A stretch of 64,000 nt of DNA from Buxus sempervirens (Eukaryota > Streptophyta > Magnoliopsida > Buxales > Buxaceae). Below the pieces are notes generated by a model. The model saw only the letters and a list, made by a program, of their open reading frames with translations. It was not told where the DNA came from and ran no database searches. Shown in pieces: positions 22,594-34,175 of the stretch (position 1 is its first letter; each line of letters opens with the position of its first letter). The position numbers and the translations under genes are program-made. The stretch lies in the NCBI GenBank assembly GCA_947561395.2, contig OX387185.1, forward strand, positions 21,767,866-21,831,865. The letters are read 5' to 3'.

Positions 22594-24003
22594 CCTCCGC
22601 CATAGCAGGCAATACCTCCGCTGCAACCACCAGCGCCACAACCATAGCAACCGGTTCCTCAACCACTGCCAATCCCTCCAGAAGAGCTTCCACAAGCTCC
22701 TCTGCAGAAAAACCCACATTTGCCTGAGCAGCCAATCCCACAACCTCCGCCAGCTCAGCCAGTACAGCAACTGCCGATTCCAGTGCCCCCTGCTATCCCA
22801 CAGCAACAAGTAATGCTACAAGGAATGGGGCATGAAGAAGAAGAGTGGTACCGAGCACAGGAAGTAGTGGGTGTCACAGCCCAGATGCAAGCCGATTTAC
22901 AGGCCCTAAAGGAACAAATGCAGAATGTGAATTGAGGTCCTGTGCCAAAAGAAGCCTCACTAGACAGACTGGGATTTTTCCCTAATTTACAACTCCCGCT
23001 AAAATTCAAATGTCCAGACTTGGTGAAATTTGACGGGAGTAGCTGTCCACTGTCACATCTACGAGCGTATTATGGAGATATGTGCCAATATGCACATGAT
23101 GAAAGGATCATGATTCAATTCTTTCAACTCTCACTGACAGAGTCGACACAGAAGTGGTTTGCTAGTCTTGATAGGAGCCGAATCAGGACTTGGAATAACC
23201 TGGCAAGCACCTTCCTCGAGCACTTTAAATTTAACACCGAGGTCTTGCCCACTCGGATGGAATTGCAGAAAATGTCCAAGAAAAGTACCGAATCCATCCG
23301 TGAGTACGCTAAGAGGTGGCGGGAAATGGCTGTGATGGTTCAACCGCCCATGCTAGAAAAAGAGATGGTGACACTGTTCATCTCGACGCTGGGGCAGTGT
23401 GCTGCAAGCTTTGCAGACCTTGTTGTAGTGGCAGACAGAATAGAGGATGGAGTGAAATCCGGCAGAGTGGCAGGTTTTGCAACAGAGCCGGCAATGCAAA
23501 GAAGGAACCCTGTTGGTGGAAGGGGCATGGATAGAAAGAAAGAAGACGAGACCATCAACTACGTCCAGCCGAACAGGCCTTTCCACTTCCCAACACCAGA
23601 CAGGAAGGAAAACCAAAACAGTGGCCAGGGAGCACAGTTCACAGGACGGCTGAGGTAGACAAAAGAAGAATTTCAAGCAAGGTTGAACAGGGTGTTCACA
23701 CCCCTGACTTATTCATTGTCAGAATTACTGCCAACCCTATTGAAGAATGGGTATTTACAGAGAAAGCATCCCGTCCAACAACCATCCAACAGTCGTTCCT
23801 ACAACCCCAATGATTACTGCGACTACCACATGGGGGCCCCTGGACATCATACCAATCGCTGTTGGGAATTGAATCACGATGTCCAAGACTTGATTGACAA
23901 CAAGCGCATCTCGATCGATCCTCCAGTATCGACCCCTCCTATGGCCACTGCCGCAAATCCTCTTCCTAACCACAATCAGGCGTCTTCAAGTGGCACCAGC
24001 TGA
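22594..24003 (+). pseudogene. gag: gag of element B
   Basis: One reading frame with a Pro/Gln-rich start (QPIPQPPPAQPVQQLP), then the gag domain from FKCPDLVKFDGSSCPLSHLR through KWFASLDRSRIRTWNN, REYAKRWREMAVM and LVVVADRIEDGV, then TPLTYSLSELLPTLLKNGYL and a zinc-knuckle-like CDYHMGAPGHHTNRC. Stops at the two TAG codons near 22603 and 22648, TGA near 22933, and TAG near 23656. No frameshift is needed, so it is less decayed than the element A gag. The N-terminus is cut by the element A insertion; the ATG lies elsewhere or is lost. Confidence 0.85.
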
Positions 24004-27000
24004 ACAAGTTGGTAAAACTGCAAGGAAAAGAGCAATCCCGAAATCCAAAATCTTCACCAGGCACAGTTCCACTCCGAGTCCGCCATGACCAGGATAAGTT
24101 GAACTCTACTTTTTGCACCAAACCTCCTTGGTAGGAGTGGTCTTTTTGTAAATATTTTAAATGCTTTTACTTTTGTTCAAGTTCTTGTAAAAACCCCTTT
24201 TTAAAGAAAAGAAAAAAAAAAGAAGAAGATAACTTTTGAAAAAAAATGGCAAGTGTTGGTCGGTGATGACATCGCTCTGAGACCACACCTTTTTGGCAAT
24301 GACCACGACCATGGAAAAATGCCAAGTGGCTTAAAGGTGTCTTCAATTGGGTGCAGTACACTGTCCCATAAGAACCTTAACCGAGCCAAACGCAATCCCT
24401 TCCTGATCCAAACCTTTATTTTCCTCCCAAAGCCTATCTTTGTAGTAGGGTTGGGCGATCTTTGAGAGAAAAGAAAGAAAGAAAAGAGAAAGTGCCTAAA
24501 CCAACTAAGGGCAAAGGCCGGCTTCACATCATGTCTTCAAGAAAGGATGAAAGGCCATCTTTCATTCATCCAGAATTCTGAGATCCGCTAGTCAAAACAC
24601 TTTGGGCTTGATCATATTATTTAAATACCTGTATTGTGTCTAGCCACCCCACACTGGGGCAAAGCTAAAGAAAAAAAAAAGAAGAAAACGAAATGGATAA
24701 ATAGATTCTTGAATTAATCTGCATGAACATTTCAACCAAGTGGTCACAACTCCTGCAAAAGGATGAAAGGCCATCCTTGCTTATTTTCTCAGTTTTCAAA
24801 GTCATGTCTCTAGTCAAACCATTTGAGCCTAATTTTCTTTCTTCTAACCCACTAAGTCATGAACCCTAAATCTGGTGCTGGGTAAAGAAAAGAAGGCATG
24901 AATGAGCAAAAACAAAGAAAAGGAAAAGAAAGTAGAAAACACACAGGGACTTGTGAATCAAAGCAAAAAGCCAAGATGACCCCAGAGCAAAGGAAAGGAA
25001 AGCAAAAAAAAATGCTAGAGGAAAAACCGAAGGTCACAAAAGACCTCACAAAGAAAAATGAAGGAAAGCAAAGAAGTATTGGCAAAGCCCAAGCAGTTAA
25101 GAAAAGGGTAGAACATGACTTGACTTATTTACAAAAGACTTCGAGCCATATTCTCCTTTCTTTCATAAGCTAAAAACCTCAGCCTTCGTTTCGTCCCATT
25201 AGAGAGTCCTTTCTGATTGCAGAAAATGTGACCATGGAATTCATGGAGATCAATGATAAAGGAATCTAAAAAGAAGAGCGAGCTTTGGCAAGACACAAAT
25301 TAAAACCTGAAAATGAAGAAAATAATAATTTGAGCCTTATATCCCTTTATTTCTCAGATTTAAAAACCAAGCCAATGTTTCATCCTAATATCAAGACCTC
25401 TCTGATCTATGGGACATGATGCGCAAGGGTCGGCTAAAGACCCTCAAGCTGGGATAGGCACTAACCCAAGGGAAAAGAAAAAGGAAAGAGCCCTCAGTTG
25501 CAAAATCCTGAAACCACCCTAAATGGTTGGGTCAAGGTGAGAGAAACAAAAATCGGGAAGGGAGAACACCCCTTTTGAGATGCCCCTCAACTTTTAAACC
25601 TCTGCAAAGCCCTTGCTGGCACAAATCAGGAATCTCATGGGAATGTGTGCCAAGAACCCTGTCCTAAGACACTTCGTGCTAACAAGGCAATTTACCATGG
25701 TCACTGGTCCAGCCTTTTCTTTTTAAACCACTTGCACAAATGTTTGGAAAAAAAAAACTTTGTGGAAAAAATATTTCATTTCTAATATGTGCAGTTGCAC
25801 ACACAATAAAAGCAAGTCATAAGTGCCTGCAACTTGAATTTCAGATACCTCACTGCTTTGTGAGAATTTTGTAGACCCAGGCGAGGCAAAATAACTGGAG
25901 GATGTCAAGAAGCACCTCGAAGCCAAGAGCAGAAGAAAGGCAAAACAACGAAAAGTTGGGGCAGTGATACACCTACAGGGGAATGGTGAAGACTTCCTCT
26001 GTCCCCCAAATAGATTCTTTTCCCCAACGGAATTTTCAAGAAACCCAAAGCTACATGTCAAGACCATGCCCAGTCTGAAGAAGCTGGTTTTGTGAGAAAA
26101 GAGACAAATGCAAGAAGGCTTCCACAGATCCCCAGCAGAAGCCCCCATAAGTGTAATCAACTCGTACTCGACGTGAAGGAGCAAGCTGTGCGAGCTGTGC
26201 GAGAAGGAAAAGACGGTAAAGGCTCCTGCCAATCCCCAGTGGAGGTATCCCAAATTGGGAAGCCCCTGCCTCACTGAAGAAAAAAGGGGGGAATTGACAG
26301 AAGCACCCATCCCTCAGCCAAGAAAGCCATGCAAAAGAAAGGAAAGAAGAATCTGGCGAAGCGGCAGAAGAAAGAAGAGCAGAATGAAGAACTTTTGGGC
26401 AAATTGGCCAAATTTGTAAATTTTTGATTTCCCACTTTTGTAAATAGAATAGGACAGGTATGTAAGCCCCCTTAAAGCACCGAGCGGCGCTGAGAGCACC
26501 TCCTCACCAAGAGCATCTCCTCCTTCCTTCATGCCATTCCCTAATCAAACCCTTAAAAAAAATTAAAATTAAAATTAAAAATAAAAAAAAACCCTATCCT
26601 CAAAAGGCCCAAATTAGAAGTCTGAAATCACCTAAAAGCTTTAATGGAACAAAAAAGAGAAAGAAAAAACTGTTAAGTGCCTTGCAAGAATGTCGAAACA
26701 GGTTGGTGAGCTCAAGTCCAATCCCTTCTTTCAAAAAACTAAAGATAAATACCAAGGAGTTTCTTTAGAAAACCCGAGACTTAAGGGTAAGCAAGCTCTA
26801 AATCAAGGAAGTGGAAGCCATTGGGTGTTTCCGTTTCATTGAAAAAAATCCAAAGCAAAAAAGTGGAAGCCATTGGGTGTTTCCCTTTCGCTGAAAAAAT
26901 CCAAAGCCAGGAGATGGAAGCCATTTCGTGTTTCCCTCCCATTGAGAAAAAGATCTGAAAAAGTTTAAGCTCACCAATCATGTCGATAGAAATGCTGGGC

Positions 27001-27067
27001 GCAAAAACGAGGTTCTTCTTTTTCTTTGCCGTTCATCCCCAAGGTGACTCCAGCAAAGAGGGACTGC
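24004..27067 (+). other. Pol-less 3' region of element B
   Basis: A/G-rich sequence without credible ORFs. Segments around 24790-25200 (CTAGTCAAACCATTTGAGCC, TTCGTTTCGTCCCATT) match the 13260-13560 spacer behind the integrase of element A. This places the pol deletion junction near 24070. It ends AGAGGGACTGC in front of the LTR, a weak polypurine tract. Confidence 0.55.
26811..26950. repeat. Three-copy 57-bp tandem repeat
   Basis: Units of GTGGAAGCCATTGGGTGTTT followed by CC-TTTC-TGAAAAAATCCAAAGC. The third copy is diverged. Confidence 0.8.
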
Positions 27068-28333
27068 TGTAAACACCTCCTTTTTGCACCCCCAGAATTG
27101 CTGAAAATGAAAACCTAGCTGAAGGGTCAAACCCTGAAGGGGCAAAGTTAAAATATCTTAATGGAACTAATTAAGATAAATGAGAAATAATAAAAACTGG
27201 GGAAGTCTAATTCATCCGAGTGGGCGGCTGAGTTGCCTCAGCAGTCAACTCAACCAAAAAATGGGAAGAAAAACCGCAACCGTACTGTGCGCATGGTCGC
27301 ACAGGTGGGCACGCCTCCTAAAGGGTAATTCGGAAATGTGGGAGTCGCCACTGCCTGATGGGGTGCAGGCAGACACCTGGGTGCTTAGGTTTTTCTATTA
27401 GGCGGTCTGCGGCTTGAGATTCTAAGTAGGTTCTCGGTTGCGGTCTGGGGAAGTCCGTAGACACCCTAGTCCACCCCGTCAAGTGACGGGTCCCATAAGT
27501 TTCCCTGGTTTGAGTCAACTCAGTGGGTCTCTCACTCACCCGATTCCTAATCCAGCATTCAATTTGGTTAAGTCTGGCGGGACCGCCAAAGTAGTGTGGG
27601 TCCCTTTACTTGATTTTATCTTCTTTAACTTAAAGTGAGATGAGTCTGCATGGGCGGGCCCCGTTGGAAGGCCCGCGGATTCCTTGGTGGGCTTGGTTGT
27701 GCCCACGTACCCTTGGTGGGCCAAGTGTGGCCTTTTGGGTTTTGGTCCAATTTTGACTTGATTTTATTTAATGTTCTAGTTGGATATTAAACTTAGTTCC
27801 ATGCAAAAGTGAGTCTGGATTGACTTATGGGCCCTTGAGTGGGCCACATAATTGGTTGCCAAGTGGTTTAATTTATCTTTGTTAATTGTGCCAAAATGGG
27901 CCAAGCATTGGGCTTGGGGCCCTTTACCTGGGCTTGGGCTTAAAAGCCCAAGACTTCCTGAGGTAGGGTTCTGAAACCCTAAGTTGGTTGAGTTCATGGG
28001 CTTAGTGGGCTCGATAGGCCCCACCCGTGGTCTCGGCCAAACCAGGCAGTTTATGCATTCATGTATATGGCAAGACTTGGGTGGGCCGCATTGGGTTTGG
28101 CCCATCCGATTAGATTGGTTCTTTTTACTTAGGTTATTTAATTAGCATACTTTGGAGTTCATTGGGCTTGGTGGGCCCCGTTGGAAGGTCCACTATTGTA
28201 CCAAGTTGGACCGATCGGTCCGAGTCCCATCTTGGGTTTCCGGGTGGCCCGGAAACCCTGTTGGTTTACTGGTTTTGACACAAATCAACCCTAATTCGGC
28301 AGGGGATCAGCAACATGCAAAAATCCAAGCTTC

Positions 28334-28483
28334 TGTGTGTATCCGGCAACTCAGGCCGGATACACAGGGTCTGCAGGTGATCCGGCTAGAGTAGCCGGAT
28401 ACACAGAGGCCCTAGGTTATCCGGCCTTAGTTGCCGGATATGCCTAGGCCTTAGGTGATCCGGCCTGAGTTGCCGGATCACCC
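28334..28483. repeat. Palindrome cassette, GTATCCGG theme, L1 downstream array
   Basis: Four units: TGTATCCGGC-aactcag-GCCGGATACA, TGATCCGGC-tagagta-GCCGGATACA, TTATCCGGC-cttagtt-GCCGGATAT, GTGATCCGGC-ctgagtt-GCCGGATCAC. Each is an 8-11-bp stem around a 6-7-nt loop. Same theme as the U3 array of the same LTR. Confidence 0.9.
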
Positions 28484-29355
28484 TGGAATGGCCTTTTTGG
28501 GCTTTGGCCTTTCGGGATTGGTTCCAGGGGGGTTCCAGGGACATTTTAAGAGTCTTGTGGGCTCCTGGATGAGCCCACGTATGTTCAGGTTTGGGAGAAG
28601 CCACACTTGGCTTGTCCTTTTGGATCTCTTCTAGCAAAAACCAATGGGGGGTTTGGGGGTGACGGAGCATGCTTGCACACAAAAAAACAGCAGTAAGATA
28701 TTAGAATGAGTCATGCATCGGACAAGTAAAATTTTGAAGAAAGGAGAGAGGAGGGGGCTTATCATGGGGATACATTTGATTACATACCAAGGGGGAACAT
28801 GCTCCTCTCGAAAATACCTTAAGCTAAATCTCCAAACAGGAAATACAGCATATTAGAATGCATCTAAGACTGGACTTTTTGTGCCTCTTAAACTATCCCT
28901 ACGTGGGTACCATACTTGTGGTGATTCCATGCCATGAGAGGAACACCAAAATATACACAAATCATGCTAGAACCAGGCCATGCAGAACAGGAAAACAAAT
29001 GGAAGCTTATATTTTCAGAAAAATCTAGATTTAATGTATGTTGAATACAATGTGTTAGGGAACAATACCTTGGGGTTTAAAACCCTTTGTGGTGAGCGTT
29101 GATCCCCCCTTTGAAGCTCCGAGGGTTGCTGGAGCAGCACCTCCACCCACCGACAATGTCTCCTTCTCCTTCTTCAAGTTCTTGAGTGAGGATGAAGAGG
29201 GGGTGAGGAGGGGTAAGATGGTCTTTAGGTGATGCTCTAAGGTTCAAGGAGAAAGGAGTGGTGAGAGGGGTTGGTTTCGTACCAGGAAGGGTGGAGGAGA
29301 AGAGGTGGGAACAGCAAAAACCAAGCCAACCCTTGGAAAGGGGGCTGCTGCCCCC

Positions 29356-29362
29356 TTTTATA
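29356..29362 (-). promoter_or_regulatory. TATA box of L1
   Basis: Minus-strand TTATAAAAGGGGGCAGCAGC, 10 bp downstream of the nearest palindrome of the U3 cassette. Confidence 0.75.
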
Positions 29363-29372
29363 ACAATTTTAA

Positions 29373-29620
29373 TGTATCCGGACTTGGAGTCCGGATACAC
29401 TATAAACCATGTGTATCCGGCCTCCAAGGCTGGATACACTAAGCTGCCTTTGTATCCGGTCTTGGAGTCCAGATACAAAACATAATAATTGGCAAAAATT
29501 AATTCCGCCGCGAATTTGTCGGGGAATCGGCGCGAATCTCGCCGAGCAAATCTTCGTATCCGGCCTTGAAGTCCGGATATACATAAGGGTATGTGTATCC
29601 GGTATATTTGACCGGATACA
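29373..29620. repeat. Palindrome cassette, GTATCCGG theme, L1 U3
   Basis: Five units, for example GTATCCGGACTTGGAGTCCGG (29374) with ATAC, TGTATCCGGCC...GGCTGGATACA, TGTATCCGGTC...AGTCCAGATACA, CGTATCCGGCC...GTCCGGATAT, and GTATCCGGT...ACCGGATAC. Arm mismatches are often matched by change in the partner arm. Confidence 0.9.
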
Positions 29621-30200
29621 AATAAAAAAATTACGGATTTGCCCTTCGACTTGACCGATTCGACCGATTCGACACTTTTGGATATCTACGGATTGCCCCG
29701 TACGAATTTTTGTTTAGTCCTTGAGATTTTTGGATATTTAAGATTTAGCCCCGAGATATTTTGCTGCGTTGGCTGCCACGTGTGCAGTTCCTGCGCCACG
29801 TGTGCAGTTTCCGGCTTTTGCTACCCGGAAACTTCGACAGCTCATATCTCTTTCATCTGATCTCCGATTTGAGCAAATTCAATTGCGTTGAACTCGTATC
29901 GGAGCCCTCTATTCGATGACATAGGGTTAAGCACTTGGCACGGGGTACGAGTAAAAGTCAACTTTCGGCTCATCCTCAAGTTTGACCACCCGCAGAACCC
30001 TCATCCGGACTCCGATTCCAGCAAACTCAGTTGCGTTGGAACCGTGTCGAGATTCTCTATCCATTGAGATGAAGCATGGTGGCCAATTTTCTCTTGATCA
30101 AAAGGTCAATTTTTAATCCCTTAGGGTTTGACTTTTCTGCTGTCTTTTATCACATTTTTTTTCTCTTTTATTTGGTTTGATCAAAATTTGGGTGCTTACA

Positions 30201-30479
30201 CGTACTTCATATGCGGTCGCTTCGCAATCGCATTTGAAGTGCGGTCGATTTTTCGGCCACCGCCCGTGCGAGCCAATCATAGCAAGCGGCGCGCGAAAAG
30301 CAACTGTACTTACAGTACGGTTGCATGGCGCGTCAGACTGTGCCTGACCAATTTGTCCCCTAATCAATACTAAAAAGACAGGGACAAAACCGTACATACC
30401 CTGCGGTTTTCACCAAAACCGCACGGTATGTGCGGTTACTGTTCAATTTTGGCAGAACCGCACTGAGTATGCAGTTTTG
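30201..30479. repeat. Palindrome cassette, CCGCA...TGCGG theme, L2 U3
   Basis: Continues from ACCGCAACCGTAC at 27273 across the L1 insertion. Arms include ATATGCGGTCG, GAAGTGCGGTCG, CTGTACTTACAGTACGG, ACCGTACATACCCTGCGG, ACCGCACGGTATGTGCGGT and ACCGCACTGAGTATGC. Last arm ends 12 bp before the TATA box. Confidence 0.82.
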
Positions 30480-30490
30480 TCTCCGTTTTC

Positions 30491-30498
30491 TATAAATA
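30491..30498 (+). promoter_or_regulatory. TATA box of L2
   Basis: TTTTCTATAAATAGGC directly downstream of the cassette; R follows with CAGGGGGTTGG, conserved in L4 and L7. Confidence 0.78.
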
Positions 30499-31780
30499 GG
30501 CAAATCAGAACACTTTCAGGGGGTTGGTGAATCTTGGCTGATCTCCATTGCTTCTCCACCACTGCCTCTGATCCGAAAACCTCCCTTTTGCCCTACCTTG
30601 CTCCCCCAAACTCAAAACGCTCTTCTTATGACCCTCCTACCCCTTTCCACTCTCTTCTTCTCACTCGAGAACTTGGAGAAGAAGGGGAAGAGTTGCTGTT
30701 GGTGACCAAAGGAGGAGCTCCAGCCATTTTGTATGCTTCAAAAGGGGTTCGAATACACCTCTCAAGGGTGTGTAAACCCTAAGGTAATGTTTCCTACAAT
30801 CATTTGTTCAATATAAATCAAAAGGTGTTTATTTCAAGCATGATTAGGGTGTTATACATCTTTGGCATGTTTTTCTTCTCTTTTAGCATGATAATCTCTC
30901 TTTCCTTTACCTATGTCCATCATTTTGGCATGAGAAAACTCCCATGGTAAGGGGAGCATGCTTTCGGTTTCAAGGAAGGGATTATTCCACTTCAAGCATG
31001 GTTTAAGGACCTCTTAGTATGTAATTTTGTTATTGGTTATCCCATTCGAATGGGGGAGGGTGTTCCCCCTTGCTTGCTCATTTAATGTACCCCATATAAA
31101 CCCCCCTCTCTTCCCTTCCTAATGTCTTACTTTTACATTCAATAAGTTGTTGTTTTGGCATGCTTAGTGGTTATGAAGTATGCATCCATGGAATATTAAC
31201 ATGCCCCCCTTTCCCCTTTTATATGCTGTTTTTCGGATGCTGGGTGTGTCATAAAAGTGCAGGGTATGTGACCAATTCTATTGTGGCCTTCCTGATGCGT
31301 GCTTTACCTAATACCCCCCTTTTGTTATCATGAGCTTAAGTAGCTGTTGGGAGGAGACAGCAAGTCTCCTCTCCCTTTCCTTGCTTCATGGCCTCTCACT
31401 ACGATGGGTCTTCGAACTATGGCTCAAGTTTAGAGCATATCTTGTTTACTGTTTCGCACTATTAGTATGCTGGATATACTGTAAAATGTGCATGTTGGCA
31501 TAGAAGTAAGGTGAGTTTAGAATTGAGTTGACTCAAACCAGGGAAGCGAATGGGACCTGTCACTCGACGGAGCGGACCGGAGTGTCTATGGACTTCCCCG
31601 GACCGTAACCGAGCCCTTTCTCAAAATCTCAAGCCACAGACCAAAATAAATATCCTTAGGGCCTCCAGGTGTCTGCCTGCACCCCATCAGGCAGTGGCGA
31701 CTCCCTTTTCCTGTTGTACCTTTTAGGAGGCTTGCACGTGCTTTTTCGTGCACCCTCACTGGCGCGACCATGAGCATACA

Positions 31781-34175
31781 ATCCAGAGTCCAAAATAAAT
31801 CCCATCATGGGTACCACTTCTACGGAGGCCATACCAATCCGATCAAAGATAAATAGACCTATGACAAACACGTCTAATACCAGTGCAAGTGCAAGTCACA
31901 AGTGATCCTCAAACACGACCAAATCATAGCTCCAATGTGCGAGTCACCAGTAACCTACCACATGACCAATATAAAGCTCATGAAAGTTGATGTCTCATTG
32001 AAGCATGCGGATGGTAACGTGAAAAATAAAACAAAACTGTTTACCGATTGCAACCTCGGCTAAGACCAGGCAGCACCTGCAGTGGTCAAGGATTGCTGCC
32101 TATGTCGCCCGCACCTGCTAGTACGACGGACCGCATACTGGGGAGTACCGAACAAGAATAACTTACCAGCCAATTTCCTTTCACTTCCTAGCTAAGCTAT
32201 GGATCCATACTAAGCATTGCCCACTAGACAACTCACAATCAAAACCTTGAATAACTCAAAAACACAAAATTTAGTGATAAACCTCGTACCAATAATCACA
32301 ATCATGTCCCAAGTGTTGTGTCCAACAATAATTTCCAAAACCATGGAGTTCAACCAAAAGATATTCAGAATAACAAGGTTCCAGATCATATAGTATAAGA
32401 AAATACGAGAGTTTACACAATTTCTAAATAATAGGTTCAGATTTGACTCGTGTTAGTATGAGCATACTTAGTTTATCTTCCTAATTCAATATTCAGGTTA
32501 TTCTTTATTTCTTACAAAGTTTACTCCCAATCCTACACTTTGGTTTACTTTAAAATCCTTACTTTTAAATCATTATTTACCAACTAATACCCTAAATCTC
32601 TAAAACCTATGGGTTATGTTATAGATTCTTTCCAGAAGTTAATTTAAGTCTATTATAACTTGTTAGACTTGGTTTCATACCTAGAATCCTAATGAAAGTG
32701 GTTTGAGTGCATATGGTTTACCTTAACTAGTCTACTTTGATTCTTATTACATTCATTGTTCCAAATAATTATCCTTTTATCCGAATTTAATTCTGTCACT
32801 TCCTACATCCCAAATTACCCTATTTACAGGTGTTACAACATTAAGATTCCAAGAAAAATCATTAGAAATTGAATCTGGGCACGAAACCCAAGTTTAGAAA
32901 TTTCTGACAGTCAATCGCTCGATGGGTCACTCAGGCGACTGCTCTAGCGGTTAGATTTCAAGTTCTGTTATCTTTCAAAGGCCTATCGCTTGAGTAAACA
33001 CTCGAGCGGTGTATCGAGCGCTCTAGCTATAACTTGTTTTTCTTCAACTTACGGAAATTTTAGAACTTTCTATACATACTATTTACTTGTTTTGATTCTG
33101 AACATCTAATTTCAATCCTAAACTAGTTCTGGGATAACTCTAAACTAATCCTATCATCTTTCCACTTATCTTTGAGTTTCTTTATAAGTTTAACTCATCA
33201 TGATCAACCTTTTCTTGATTTTCAAAGGAAAGATAAATCACCAAAACAATACCTTATAAACAATAAACTTTTCCCATGAAAACCAACTTCAAAAAAATAC
33301 GATTAATCATCCAAATCATGAGAAAACATGCAGTTCCTCCAGTTTCAAGTGTTTGCTACTTGCATTTTGATGAACCCAGATTTTTCATAACTTTGCCTAT
33401 GCCCGATTTTGGAACTCTACCGCACCCCTTTAGACTTCTCCAATTAAAATCTCCACCGTTCAGTTTGAATTCTTCCATGAGTAGAACAGAACTCTAAAAT
33501 TTCAGTCTATTCCAACGGTTGGATGTTCCTAGCTCGCCGTTCGAAGTTGGCTGGTCGGCCATCTCTGCAACTTCTCTTCTTTCTAATTCCTCCTTTCTTT
33601 TCTCTCTTCTCTCCTATTTTTGGCTCCTAACACCTATGCACGAATTTCCCTCTCCTTCTAACTTATTTTTTAAACCTAGAACACTCTTTAAACCTCTCTT
33701 TTATAGCCTCCTTACTAGTCCAACTCTAATTAGGTTTAGCTTATTCTAATATACTTAGTGTATTCCCTCTTCTACCTTTCTCTTTAATTTAACTCCTTTA
33801 GCTCTCTTTTAAAGGATATCCTAATTAATTTTCGTGTTTAATCTTATTCCTAATTTTAAATTGAACTTAGAATTTTATTATTCACCCAAATTAACTATAT
33901 TTTGGACCCTAACTAGTATAATTACCATTAGGCCCTTTTTCTACCCTTTAAGCCTTAATTTTATTATTTTACATCCAACTAAGCTAAGATTTTGTCTAGT
34001 TAAATTTGTTAACTAAATAACTAATTTTCTTATTTCCTTTCATGAATTTAACAAATTAAAATGACCAAATTACCCTTTCTCTTTATTTCTCCTACAATTA
34101 TCCTTCTTAGTATTTCCTCCATAATTTATCATTTAATTATTTATTTTATTCTTAGGAAAAATTCAGGGTTTTACA
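31781..34175 (-). repeat. N3: N-type LTR
   Basis: Read on the minus strand, it starts at 34175 with TGTAAAACCCTGAATTTTTCC. Internal match to N4: GGGCA..GCTTAG..TGGATCCATAGCT around 32190-32225. The canonical end is not visible at the left, where it abuts L2, so it appears truncated. It contains a cassette at 32911-33031. Confidence 0.65.
32911..33031. repeat. Palindrome cassette, CGCTCGAG theme, N3
   Basis: ATCGCTCGATGGG, TCAGGCGACTGCTCTAGCGG, TATCGCTTGAGTAAACACTC, GAGCGGTGTATCGAGCGCTC. Short arms in both orientations, at the same relative place as the cassette of N4. Confidence 0.65.

Larger units (their letters stand above)
27286..30200 (-). mobile_element. L1: solo L-type LTR, 2915 bp
   Basis: Flanked by the exact 5-bp duplication CGTAC (27281-27285 and 30201-30205). 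On the minus strand it starts TGTAAGCACCC and ends CATGCGCACA. It holds a TATA box (29356-29362), donor CAAG/GTATTG near 29075, and GTATCCGG palindromes in both U3 and U5. No internal region, so it formed by LTR-LTR recombination. It landed inside the palindrome cassette of L2. Confidence 0.93.
22593..31780 (+). mobile_element. Element B: gag-only Tat derivative, 5' part lost
   Basis: Begins abruptly inside gag at the right edge of element A and runs through a pol-less 3' region to an L-type 3' LTR (L2, 27068-31780) split by solo LTR L1. Protease, RT, RNase H and integrase are all absent between gag (ends 24003) and the 3' region. It resembles non-autonomous elements that keep only gag (TR-GAG-like), which depend on relatives for reverse transcription. 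Confidence 0.7.
27068..31780 (+). repeat. L2: L-type LTR, 3' LTR of element B, split by L1
   Basis: The two parts are 27068-27285 and 30206-31780. It starts TGTAAACACCTCC and ends CCATGAGCATACA. The U3 cassette, TATA box (30491), R region with donor AAG/GTAATG (30780) and a TGGCGACTCC motif at 31695 are all in the usual L-type order. The 5 bp on its two sides do not match (ACTGC, ATCCA), which fits a 3' LTR of a longer element better than a solo LTR. Confidence 0.75.

Noticed and set aside
25723..26310. 195-codon minus-strand ORF
   Set aside because: Low-complexity Ser/Phe/Leu composition, no recognisable domain, lies in the A/G-rich 3' region of element B whose complement gives such frames by chance.
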